This document shows positions 25,498 through 33,720 of a stretch of DNA of 64,000 nt, piece after piece (within the stretch, counting starts at the first letter, position 1; each line of letters opens with the position of its first letter). Made by a program: the position numbers and the translations under genes. This DNA comes from Aminobacter aminovorans (GTDB lineage: Bacteria; Pseudomonadota; Alphaproteobacteria; Rhizobiales; Rhizobiaceae). The notes under the pieces are model-generated. The model did no database searches and was not told the origin of the DNA. It was given only the letters and a program-made list of their open reading frames with translations. The stretch lies in the NCBI RefSeq assembly GCF_900445235.1, contig NZ_UFSM01000003.1, positions 124,001 to 188,000 of the forward strand, in the 5' to 3' direction.

Positions 25498-26328
25498 ATG
25501 ACGACCACCCGCATCGATCGCCGCATGGCGAAGCTGAAGGCCGAGGGACGCCCGGCACTGGTGACCTACTTCATGGGCGGCGACCCCGACTACGAGACCT
25601 CGCTGTCGATCATGAAGGCGTTGCCCAAGGCCGGCAGCGACATCATCGAGCTCGGCATGCCGTTTTCCGATCCGATGGCCGACGGCCCGGCGATCCAGGC
25701 GGCCGGCCTGCGCGCGCTGAAGGCCGGTCAGACGCTGGCCAGGACACTTGAGATGGCGCGCGAATTCCGCAAGGACGACAACGACACGCCGATCGTCATG
25801 ATGGGCTATTACAACCCGATCTACATCTATGGCGTCGACCGCTTCCTGGAAGAGGCAGTCGCCTCCGGCATCGATGGCCTGATCGTCGTCGACCTGCCGC
25901 CGGAGATGGACGCCGAGCTCTGCATCCCCGCACTCAAGGCCGGCATCAACTTCATCCGCCTCGTATCGTCGAATGCGAGCGATGACCGGCTTAAGCACCA
26001 GCTGGGTCAGGCGAGCGGCTTCGTCTATTGCGTCTCGACCCATGGTACTACCGGCCTCGCCACACCCGATCCGGAAAAGGTACGTCAACTCGTCAGGCGC
26101 ATCCGTGCCTTTTCCGCATTGCCCGTCTGTGTCGGCTTCGGCATCAAGTCCCCAGATGACGTGCAAAGGTTTGGAGCCATCGCCGACGGTGTCGTCGTCG
26201 GCAGTGAAATCGTGCAGACCATCGCGCGAGGAGTTGCGATGGGATCAGCCTCCGCAACAGTCGGGGCATTCGTGAGCGATCTCGGCAAGGCCGTGCGTTT
26301 GGTACCTCCAGTTCCCCAGATTTTCTGA
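25498..26328 (+). CDS. trpA: Tryptophan synthase alpha chain
   Basis: The 276-residue protein is a TIM barrel with the catalytic Glu51 and Asp62 in [16 protein letters not shown], plus the conserved [12 protein letters not shown] and [11 protein letters not shown]. From about residue 156 it departs from the usual sequence: [12 protein letters not shown] replaces the common L-xPTTxDxRL, and loop 6 reads [14 protein letters not shown] rather than YYVSxTGITG. The Thr of loop 6 is kept, so activity is plausible. The tail is short and ends PPVPQIF. It lies 2 nt after trpB and forms the alpha-beta complex with it. Confidence 0.9.
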   Translation: MTTTRIDRRMAKLKAEGRPALVTYFMGGDPDYETSLSIMKALPKAGSDIIELGMPFSDPMADGPAIQAAGLRALKAGQTLARTLEMAREFRKDDNDTPIVMMGYYNPIYIYGVDRFLEEAVASGIDGLIVVDLPPEMDAELCIPALKAGINFIRLVSSNASDDRLKHQLGQASGFVYCVSTHGTTGLATPDPEKVRQLVRRIRAFSALPVCVGFGIKSPDDVQRFGAIADGVVVGSEIVQTIARGVAMGSASATVGAFVSDLGKAVRLVPPVPQIF

Positions 26329-26414
26329 GCCGGGCAAATTGAAGGCAACGATCAGATCCGTCTCGCCGGCCACCTCAGGGCCGAAGTCGCAGGATCCACA
26401 GCAGGCAGAACCAG

Positions 26415-26442
26415 ACCGCCGCCGCAATGACGGGGCGGCGGT
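26415..26442 (+). terminator. Possible hairpin terminator after trpBA
   Basis: ACCGCCGCC (26415-26423) pairs with GGCGGCGGT (26434-26442) around a 10-nt loop, 86 nt downstream of trpA and before the convergent gene at 26551. There is no T-run, so termination is only suggested. The rest of the 26329-26550 spacer shows no gene. Confidence 0.35.
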
Positions 26443-26550
26443 TGGAAAATCACCCCGGCCAGCAATCAACCGTTGCCTGCGGTCAGTCTACCGGCACCAG
26501 AAGAGGTGTCGGAGCTAGCTCCGTCATAACCTCCTGTTCAGGCACGGAAG

Positions 26551-27633
26551 TTACTCCGCTGTCTCTGTCGGTAGAGCCGTCTTGACCTCGTCAATCTTAC
26601 CATAGGCGTCGCCAACGCCAAGAACATCCTTAGCCCAATCCATGACCTCGTCGTTCAGATAGTCGTCGCCATACTCAGCGATGCGATTGGGGTTGGCAGC
26701 CGCGAGCAGTGCCGCTTTAAGGTCGTCCTCGCCAGTGCCTTCGGCCGCGATATCGGCCGTCATCTGTGCATCTGCGAGTTCTTCTTCTGCCTTGGCCAAT
26801 TCATCCGCGGCCGCAAGCGCATCAGAGAGCGTTTCCTTTTCTGCCTCGAATGCGGCCAGTTCGGTCGGGTCAACTGGGGGCTCCAGCGCATTAAGTTCAT
26901 TCAAGCGTGCCTGAAGTGCATCTGCCGTCGGATCTGCGATCGGCGTGCTGCCATCGAAAGGCACAATGGCGGCCGCAGCCGCGTCCAAAGCAATTTGCAG
27001 TTGGGCTGCCTTTTCAGCTGCGGCTGCTGCCGCTTCGACTGCCAGTTCGGCCTTGGCTGAATTCAGAACATAATCCCTAATCAGGGCCATTTTCGGCGAC
27101 TGCGAATTCAGATAGGCGTGGTAATTGCGCTTGAGCGAGTTCAGACCCGCCAGACGTGCGTTAAGGTTCTTTTCCTTGGCTGGCTTTGCGCCGGGAACCT
27201 CCACGGAAGCAGGCAGAACCTCTAGCTTGAGAGCGCTTGGATTCTGCTTGGCCTTGGCACTCTTCGGCGCGGTGCGCTTGGTGCCCGCAACCGCCGACTT
27301 CTTTGTCTGGCCGCCACCGAAGATCGACTTCATCAACCCGCCAACCGATGCTGTCTGTACTCCTCCGCCTGATTTGGTCTTGCCGGCGGCCGATGCAGAC
27401 TTACCGTTGGACGAGTTGCTGCTCTTACCACCACCATTGCCCCTATCGCCGCCGCCACCATTGCCCCTATCGCCGCCGCCACCATTGCCCCCGCCACCGT
27501 TGCCACCGCCATTTTCGCTCTTGGCAAAGGCGGATATCTTGGCAAAACCGCCGACTGGGTCGAGCTTGATCGGCATTGCGCTAATGGCAAGCGCGGAGAC
27601 CGCGCTGACAAGAAGCTTGTTGTTATGAACCAT
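26551..27633 (-). CDS. Secreted glycine-rich, coiled-coil protein of unknown function
   Basis: The 360-residue protein begins with a hydrophobic leader (MVHNNKLLVSAVSALAISAMP), and GGGAG lies 8 nt before the ATG. Residues about 40-75 are an Asn/Gly-rich tract with units of GNGGGGDR, encoded by a 24-bp tandem repeat. A basic Lys/Ser/Ala-rich segment follows, then from about residue 155 an Ala/Glu/Leu-rich helical region (LNARLAGLNSLKRNYHAYLNSQSPKMALIRDYVLNSAKAELAVEAAAAAAEKAAQLQ), likely coiled coil. I do not recognise a family domain. It lies next to a TadG-like gene on the same strand, so a cell-surface or envelope role is possible. Confidence 0.75.
   Translation of the reverse strand: MVHNNKLLVSAVSALAISAMPIKLDPVGGFAKISAFAKSENGGGNGGGGNGGGGDRGNGGGGDRGNGGGKSSNSSNGKSASAAGKTKSGGGVQTASVGGLMKSIFGGGQTKKSAVAGTKRTAPKSAKAKQNPSALKLEVLPASVEVPGAKPAKEKNLNARLAGLNSLKRNYHAYLNSQSPKMALIRDYVLNSAKAELAVEAAAAAAEKAAQLQIALDAAAAAIVPFDGSTPIADPTADALQARLNELNALEPPVDPTELAAFEAEKETLSDALAAADELAKAEEELADAQMTADIAAEGTGEDDLKAALLAAANPNRIAEYGDDYLNDEVMDWAKDVLGVGDAYGKIDEVKTALPTETAE
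27433..27495 (-). repeat. 24-bp tandem repeat encoding the glycine-rich tract
   Basis: The unit ACCATTGCCCCTATCG plus CCGCCGCC occurs exactly at 27433-27456 and 27457-27480, with a third, diverged copy from 27481. It encodes an 8-residue unit and could change copy number by slippage. Confidence 0.8.
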
Positions 27634-27759
27634 CGGTTTTTCTCCCTCTCTCGGTACAGAATTCGAACCAAGCCCGCCGCCACATTAGAGTCCCGTGATA
27701 TACGCGCCAGCCAACTCGTGTTGCAGCGTGAAATGTCTTGAGACCGAGGCCCCACACCA

Positions 27760-28983
27760 TCAACGCACTAGCGTTATACTGCGGCCGGCATACATCTTCT
27801 TGCCACCAAGCTCGGCCTCGCAGTTCGACGCGACCGACGAATTGCCGGTCATCTCGACGGTATTGCCGACAACACGAATACACTGACCTGAACCTGACAT
27901 GTCGGAATTGGCGGCATAAAAGACATGCGCGCTCGGCGCATAGATGAAGCCGGTCACATTCGAACCAGATCCACCGTTGATCACCACGGCATCGGTGTTG
28001 GTCCGCTCCTGGTAGATCGTGATGCCAGCGTAGGGCCCTTCGGATGGCGGCGAGAGATTGATAACCTCGTTGGCGTTTGAGGTGAACTCCGCGCCCTCCA
28101 TGAGAAAAATTGTTACCCCGCTGCCAGTGAGCGAGCCATTACCACCGAGCTTTATCTGGCCGCCGCGCAGGATGTAGACTCCAGGATCGAGGGTTACGTC
28201 GCCTGAGATTGTCTTGTTGAAGAACGTGCCGGGGGAAAGTGTCTTGGTTTTGCCCCCAGGTACTGACTTGCAAGCGGTATACGATGGCGGAACAACGCTC
28301 ATCAGCGGATCAAGCGAAGCGTATTGGTTCACTCGCGGAATGCCGCATTCAAGGTCGGTGTTGTAGCCGGTAAGCCCTTCGGTACCACCGACAGTGGTCA
28401 CGCACTCGGCTGCCACCTGCGCTGATCCGCCTCTGGACACTGAATCGTTAGCGCTAAAGTTCGAGGCTATGACGCAGCCATCAAGCACAACCTGGGTCGA
28501 GCCCTGAAGCTTCACCGCGGCTGATGCAGTCGGATCAAGAGCCAGTACACACGCTGGCTGTCCCGGCGCTACTTCGACCACGGCGCGTCTGGTGGTTCGC
28601 CAGTCGATATTTCCGATCATGCCCTTCTGCTCGATCGTCGAGATAACCTCGATATGGCTGATATCACCCGAGGTTGTCGCAGACGCATCGAACTCCGTAA
28701 GCTGATGGTTGTAGATAAGTTCGCTGGCCTCGTCGCGGGCCCGGGCGAGATTTGAATCGAAGAAGTCACGTCCAAGGCTTGTCAGTTCGTCACCAGACAT
28801 GCCGGAATAGTATTTCGTCCCGATTGCCAGTGCCGATATGTCTAGGGAATTTTGCAGCTTGCCGGCCTTGTTGTTGATACTGACGAAGTCGACCACGCCG
28901 GCTACGCCGGTCATGATCGGCACCATGGCAAGGGCAGTGATGACCGCGAAATTGCCATGTTCCGACCGGAAGAAATTCCGCAT
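27760..28983 (-). CDS. TadE/TadG-family pilus-assembly-like protein
   Basis: The 407-residue protein starts with the TadG-type N-terminus: FRSEHGNFAVITALAMVPIMTGVAGVVDFVSINNKAGKLQNSLDISALAIGTKYY, a prepilin-like hydrophobic helix after a Gly-Asn-Phe motif. The remainder is a secreted domain rich in small residues. It contains a strand-rich region (TFFNKTISGDVTLDPGVYILRGGQIKLGGNGSLTGSGVTIFLMEGAEF) that looks like a parallel beta structure. No vWA MIDAS motif is seen, although many TadG proteins carry one. No tad ATPase or secretin genes are nearby, so it is an isolated TadG-like protein. Confidence 0.8.
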   Translation of the reverse strand: MRNFFRSEHGNFAVITALAMVPIMTGVAGVVDFVSINNKAGKLQNSLDISALAIGTKYYSGMSGDELTSLGRDFFDSNLARARDEASELIYNHQLTEFDASATTSGDISHIEVISTIEQKGMIGNIDWRTTRRAVVEVAPGQPACVLALDPTASAAVKLQGSTQVVLDGCVIASNFSANDSVSRGGSAQVAAECVTTVGGTEGLTGYNTDLECGIPRVNQYASLDPLMSVVPPSYTACKSVPGGKTKTLSPGTFFNKTISGDVTLDPGVYILRGGQIKLGGNGSLTGSGVTIFLMEGAEFTSNANEVINLSPPSEGPYAGITIYQERTNTDAVVINGGSGSNVTGFIYAPSAHVFYAANSDMSGSGQCIRVVGNTVEMTGNSSVASNCEAELGGKKMYAGRSITLVR

Positions 28984-29111
28984 GCCTGACCCCCGCCAGA
29001 AAGGTTGCGGGTATATTAGGGCATACTGACATTTCAGGATTTATTGCCGGAATCGGTAAAATGCCGACGATTTGCATAAGAGAATAGATGCGCTAGCTTG
29101 TAGTACCTACT

Positions 29112-29912
29112 TCACGCATTGAGAGTGGGCTTGTCGTCGCTGTCCTCTGACATATCGGTAAATTCGACACGGTTGCGGCCACGCGCCTTTGCTTCGGTGA
29201 GACGGCCATCGGCCTTGCGGAACATCTCATCGAACTCGAACTGATCGTCGAACAGGACTGCTCCAACGCTGACCGTCAGCGGGCAGTTGCGGCCACCCGG
29301 CTCGAGCACGGTATCGGAGATCGAGCCACGAATGCGCTCGGCAACGCGTTCGGCATTTTCCTTGCTGGCACCGGGCAGGAAGACGCCGAATTCCTCGCCC
29401 CCGATACGGCCGACGAGATCACCGCCACGCACGGAAGACTTGATTGCGCCGGCAACGATCTTGAGCACTTCGTCGCCCCAGGCATGGCCGAACCTGGCAT
29501 TGATCGCCCTGAAGTCGTCGATGTCGACAACCAGCAAGGCGCCTTGCCGACTGGAGGGCGAGTTGCGAAAGGCGTCGATCAGGCTGGCGAACACGCTGCC
29601 GTTCAGGCATGAGGTCAAAGCATCGACGGATGACAGGCGGCTGACCTCGGATTTCAGCGCACCGAACTTGCGCCGTTCATTGGCGATGATCGTAAGTAGT
29701 GGTGCGGCGATCACACCCGCAACGACACCGGCACCGATGACACCGCGCCAGAATGAACCGTCGGCCTGGCCCTGGAACAGGACTGCCGCCGCTCCCGCTG
29801 CAACGACGACGCAAGCGGCCGTGCCAAGACCGGCATAGCGTACCAGCTCCGCAGAACTGCCAGTTGAATTCCCCGTACCAGAAGTGTCCACGCCAGATCC
29901 CTCCGCTCCCAT
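29112..29912 (-). CDS. Membrane-bound diguanylate cyclase (GGDEF)
   Basis: The 266-residue protein has two predicted membrane helices (about residues 26-47 and 56-77) and a C-terminal GGDEF domain. The active-site motif is GGEEF at residues 171-175. An RxxD inhibitory site (R162-D165) lies five residues before it, so it should make c-di-GMP and be product-inhibited. No sensor domain apart from the short N-terminal region is visible. Its closeness to the LapG/adhesin export locus (starting 1.1 kb away) suggests that c-di-GMP made here may control adhesin retention, but no LapD receptor is in the window. Confidence 0.9.
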   Translation of the reverse strand: MGAEGSGVDTSGTGNSTGSSAELVRYAGLGTAACVVVAAGAAAVLFQGQADGSFWRGVIGAGVVAGVIAAPLLTIIANERRKFGALKSEVSRLSSVDALTSCLNGSVFASLIDAFRNSPSSRQGALLVVDIDDFRAINARFGHAWGDEVLKIVAGAIKSSVRGGDLVGRIGGEEFGVFLPGASKENAERVAERIRGSISDTVLEPGGRNCPLTVSVGAVLFDDQFEFDEMFRKADGRLTEAKARGRNRVEFTDMSEDSDDKPTLNA

Positions 29913-30045
29913 GGTCGAATCGATCTACCTGTGGAGAATGAAACATTCCTTGTGCGATTTCGAACAGTTTGACGCAACCGGTCGAAAGTCGTGTCGTATC
30001 GGCATAATAACAGCCCCGACCGCTGGTTTGAATGGCCTGGCAGGC

Positions 30046-30756
30046 TCAATCTGGTGGCCCGAACACGCCCATTTTTGCCTTGCGCGCCACGGCCTCGGCC
30101 TTCTCGTAGCCGCCGCCTGGGCGCGCATAGGCCCAACCATTGGCAACCAGCCAGGCTCCGACATCCTGTTTGCCAAGCCTGCATGCCGCCGCTATCGGCT
30201 GCCTCTCTGCCGGCGGAAATACCTGGCACAGCGGCGCGCGGCCTCGCAACCAGTAACGGAAGGCGAGCCTGGCACGCTCACCGCAGCGCCATGCCACCCC
30301 TGCGAAGTCGCAGGACTGATCTGGTCGGACCGGCTCGGTGCCGGCGACGAAGATGGTATAACCCATCGCCTCGAACGAAGCAGATGAGGTCACGACCGGA
30401 CGGTACAACACGGTGCCCTCCCAATCGTCGGGCTTGACCTGCTTCGGAGGCGCGGCAAGCCCGAGTTCCCCGATCGGCGGCCGCGCCTCGATCCGTTCCA
30501 GCCCAAGCCCCGGGACCTCGGGCGGCGTAACAATGTCAGGCGCGATCATGCGCGAGGTGGCAGGCTCCGTCTGGCCAACCGTCTGTCCCGATCCACTTTC
30601 GAGGACCCGAGCCGGATGGAGTTCCGCTTCAGCCGGCGCCGCGTCGCGGAAAACAGGCTGCCGTGGCAGACTTGGCACCGACGCGACCACGGACGCGACG
30701 GCGCCGATGGCTGCCGCGGCTGCGATCTTTATTATCGCGGGACGCACCGCCTTCAT
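30046..30756 (-). CDS. Membrane-anchored SNase-like (thermonuclease-fold) protein
   Basis: ATG 30754-30756 (MKAVRP) follows GGGGTAGG and gives 236 residues; upstream in-frame ATGs at 30765 and 30858 are less well placed. A hydrophobic N-terminal segment (IIKIAAAAAIGAVASVVASV) is followed by a proline-rich linker. The C-terminal domain resembles staphylococcal-nuclease-like proteins of rhizobia (VAWRCGERARLAFRYWL, ERQPIAAACRLGKQDVGAWLVANGWAYARP, YEKAEAVARKAKMGVFG). The early catalytic Asp/Arg region is not clearly conserved, so nuclease activity is uncertain. It is divergent from the LapG-like gene. Confidence 0.7.
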   Translation of the reverse strand: MKAVRPAIIKIAAAAAIGAVASVVASVPSLPRQPVFRDAAPAEAELHPARVLESGSGQTVGQTEPATSRMIAPDIVTPPEVPGLGLERIEARPPIGELGLAAPPKQVKPDDWEGTVLYRPVVTSSASFEAMGYTIFVAGTEPVRPDQSCDFAGVAWRCGERARLAFRYWLRGRAPLCQVFPPAERQPIAAACRLGKQDVGAWLVANGWAYARPGGGYEKAEAVARKAKMGVFGPPD

Positions 30757-30990
30757 GCGTCGCATCCTACCCCGCGCCAGATGAGCGCCGTTTCGACCAA
30801 ATTGCCTGGCTCCTTGTTCGAACAAGAAGGCCATGGATCGCGGCAGAGCGCCAGTCACCTATGCCGCAAGTGAAAAACTTCCATAAAATTTGATCTAAAA
30901 TATTGCTTTAATATTATTAGAGAATTACCCTAGTTCCTTTCCGATAATTTGATACGCAGTTGCTATCGTTCATCAAAATAGGTGGGCGAG

Positions 30991-31917
30991 ATGAAAGCAA
31001 CGACAGCCAATATTGCAATATACCTGACCAAGAGCTTTGCAGCCGCGGCATTCCTTGCCGTGGCTGTGCAAGGCGCCACGGCAAGTCAGGGTCGCGCCAC
31101 TGAAGCAACCGCCTCGATTGAGCCGCGCATGCCGCAGCTTCTTGGTGGGTTGATGATGGCGGAGCCTCCGGCAGTCGTTGCCGCCAAGCCCTTCCAGTTT
31201 GGACCGGACTTCGACGGCTACGGGCTCGTTGCGCGGACCGCAGTTGGTCAAGTGGACACGCCGGCAGGCATCGACCCGATGAAGACAGCGGCCATCATCC
31301 CGGGTGTTTTCGGTTCCGTCGCAATTCCGATGCGCAACTTCCCGGTGGCAGGCCGATGGGCCAAGGTCTATCGTGACATCGGCGGCTGCACCGAAACCTC
31401 ATGCGGCAAGAATGGCGAAGCACTTTTCGGACTGGCAGCGAACAGCCGCGACAGAAAATTCCTCGACAAGCTCGCCGTCGTGAACCGTGCCGTCAACACG
31501 ATGATCGCCTATCGCAAGGACCAAGGCGTCTATGGCAATCTCGATTACTGGGCGAAGCCGGCCGAAATACTGTCGCGCGGTGCCGGCGACTGTGAAGATT
31601 TTGCCATTCTCAAGATGTCGGCGCTGATCAAGGCCGGTGTTCCGGCACAAAGCATGTCGCTGGTGGTTCTCCAGGACGCGAGTCGGGGTGTCTTCCATGC
31701 GGTGCTGTCGGTTGCCACCCAGAGTGGAACCTTCATCCTCGACAATCTGAGCAACCAGGTCCTGCGCGACGAGGCACTTAAAAGCTATGTCCCTCTCTAC
31801 TCGTTCAGCACCGACCGTGCATGGATTCACGGTGCGCGTCCGGGATCGGGGCAAATCGCCTCCGCCGGCAACAATTTTGCTGCGATAGCGCCCGGTGAGG
31901 GCCCTTTACAGCAATAA
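30991..31917 (+). CDS. LapG-type periplasmic cysteine protease (BTLCP family)
   Basis: I prefer ATG 30991, preceded by AGGTGGGCGAG; a GTG at 30982 is also possible. The protein has 308 residues with a signal peptide. The transglutaminase-like cysteine protease triad is visible: Cys201 in GAGDCEDFA, His236 in GVFHAVL and Asp251 in FILDNLSNQ. LapG enzymes cleave a di-alanine site near the N-terminus of LapA-type adhesins and so release them from the outer membrane when c-di-GMP falls. Here the gene heads a plus-strand cluster with the type I exporter and a giant adhesin, so the adhesin is the expected substrate. A 327-nt gap separates it from the next gene. Confidence 0.88.
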   Translation: MKATTANIAIYLTKSFAAAAFLAVAVQGATASQGRATEATASIEPRMPQLLGGLMMAEPPAVVAAKPFQFGPDFDGYGLVARTAVGQVDTPAGIDPMKTAAIIPGVFGSVAIPMRNFPVAGRWAKVYRDIGGCTETSCGKNGEALFGLAANSRDRKFLDKLAVVNRAVNTMIAYRKDQGVYGNLDYWAKPAEILSRGAGDCEDFAILKMSALIKAGVPAQSMSLVVLQDASRGVFHAVLSVATQSGTFILDNLSNQVLRDEALKSYVPLYSFSTDRAWIHGARPGSGQIASAGNNFAAIAPGEGPLQQ

Positions 31918-32244
31918 TCTGGTCCAAGCAGAAAAAGACAGACTCCACGGCCTGACTGCGATTCGGCATCAGGCCGCCACCGCAATCCCAGCTGAATGCG
32001 AGCATATATTGCTTGGCCGCGCGAGGAGAACACAACCGCAGCGTTAACCCGACAAATGTATTTTAGGCGCAGGAAATGTAGCATTTTTGCATCACAGCTG
32101 CCGCAAAAGGCTCAAATACGATTGAATCGATGCCAAAGTAACCAAAACACTGTCGATTTCAGTTCTCTTCTGGATAATTGCATTCAGTTGGGTACGATTG
32201 GGGTCTCGAACGCTCTGCGTCGGGATGGGAGTGGGAGATACTTT
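31918..32244 (+). other. Noncoding spacer with a hairpin between the LapG-like and TolC-like genes
   Basis: No convincing gene is present. CGGCCTGA (31948-31955) pairs with TCAGGCCG (31969-31976), with extra TGC/GCA pairing inside, giving a stable hairpin 30 nt after the protease stop. It may terminate or process that transcript, leaving the exporter genes to a promoter in the AT-richer sequence from about 32040. Confidence 0.5.
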
Positions 32245-33690
32245 ATGCCGAAGCGTTTTGGGCAACTTGCGGCGCGGCTCACCATAATGCTTGCCGCGAC
32301 CATGCTGTCGGGCACGGGTGCAAACGCGTTGACGCTCAAGGAAGCAATGGCCGTCGCCGTCGAATCCAATCCGGAAATCGGCCAGGCCATCGAAAACCGC
32401 GAAGCAATCGAATTCGAGCTCAGGCAGGCAAAAGGCCTCTATCTCCCAAGCGTCGACCTCGAAGCATCGACTGGCGTGCGCCGCCTCGACAACCCGTCGC
32501 GGCGCCTGAGCGGCATTGAAGATGACGAGTTGTACCCGTCGGAAGCAGGCGTGGTCGTCACTCAGAAGCTCTTCGACAATGGCGCGCGGCGCGCCGAACT
32601 TACCCGCCAGGCATCCCGCGTCGACGGCGCCTCCTTCCGCGTTCTCGAACGCTCCGAGTTCATCGGCCTGTCGGTCGTCCAGGATTACCTCGAGTACCTG
32701 CTGCAGGCTCAGATCGTCGGCGACGCCAAGCGCAACCTCGGTTTCCACCAGTCGATCCTCGGCGACATTCGCGAAGGCATCCAGGGTGGCGCACTCACCG
32801 ACGCCGACCGCCAGCAGGCCGAGGAGCGCCTCTACGCCGCCAAGGCTCGCGTGCAGGAAGCCTCGGAAGAGCTTGAAGCGGCAAAGATCCGGTTCTTCAA
32901 GACCGTCGGCAAACCGCTGACCGACCCGTCCAAGCCAGGCTCCGTCGCCAAGGCCCTGCCCCGATCGCTCGACGATGCGCTCGGCCTTGCGCGCCGCAAC
33001 AATCCACGCGTCCATATGGCCAGCAGCGATATCGACGCGGCGGCTTCGCTCGTCGATGCGGCCCGCGCCAAATACGGCCCCGAAGTTGTTGCCGAAGGTC
33101 GTGCCCGGATCGGCAATGACATTGACGGCGCCGAGGACGAGACCAACGACCTGCAGGCTCGGCTGGTGCTGCGCTGGAACCTCTATCGGGGCGGCATAGA
33201 CAAGGCCAACGAGCAGGAGCAGATCCGGCGCGTCAGCGAACAGCGGCTCGCCCTGCACCAGGTGCAGCGCGAGATCGAGGAGGCTGTGCGGATTTCATGG
33301 GACCGCCGCTTCCGCCAGGCAGATCTGGCCAAGACGCTGCGCCAGCAGTCCATCGCCAACGACAGGCTGGTCACCTCTTATCGTGAGCAGTTCAAGGTCG
33401 GCCAGCGCTCGCTGCTCGACGTGCTCGACGCTCAGAACACGCGCTTCAACACCGCCACGCTCTCCAACACTGCTGCATTCGCGTCGCTTTTCGCAGAATA
33501 TCGTCTGCTGGCGGCAACCGGACAGTTGTTGAAGACGATGAACCTTGCACCGGCAAAGCAGGCCGAGGCCTATGCCCGAACCGAGTTCAACGTACCGGCG
33601 ACCGCCGACACCGAGACCTATGCGCGGACACCATCACAGCAGGCGAACGACATGCCTTTCGATCTCCTGGCCCCGGTCAGAAAGAAGTAG
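32245..33690 (+). CDS. TolC-family outer membrane channel for type I secretion (LapE-like)
   Basis: ATG 32245 follows GGGAG and gives 481 residues; the longer frame adds 83 residues of non-coding spacer. A signal peptide (LTIMLAATMLSGTGANA) is followed by the first TolC repeat (LTLKEAMAVAVESNPEIGQAIENREAIEFELRQAKGLYLPSVDLEAS) and, after the midpoint, the second (LDDALGLARRNNPRVHMASSDIDAA...). Near the C-terminus is the FKVGQRSLLDVLDAQNTRFNTA motif of outer-membrane efflux proteins. It forms the exit duct for the adhesin and stands directly before the ABC exporter. Confidence 0.92.
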   Translation: MPKRFGQLAARLTIMLAATMLSGTGANALTLKEAMAVAVESNPEIGQAIENREAIEFELRQAKGLYLPSVDLEASTGVRRLDNPSRRLSGIEDDELYPSEAGVVVTQKLFDNGARRAELTRQASRVDGASFRVLERSEFIGLSVVQDYLEYLLQAQIVGDAKRNLGFHQSILGDIREGIQGGALTDADRQQAEERLYAAKARVQEASEELEAAKIRFFKTVGKPLTDPSKPGSVAKALPRSLDDALGLARRNNPRVHMASSDIDAAASLVDAARAKYGPEVVAEGRARIGNDIDGAEDETNDLQARLVLRWNLYRGGIDKANEQEQIRRVSEQRLALHQVQREIEEAVRISWDRRFRQADLAKTLRQQSIANDRLVTSYREQFKVGQRSLLDVLDAQNTRFNTATLSNTAAFASLFAEYRLLAATGQLLKTMNLAPAKQAEAYARTEFNVPATADTETYARTPSQQANDMPFDLLAPVRKK

Positions 33691-33720
33691 GGCGTCTGCC
33701 GACGGCAGCACCCGTCCGTC

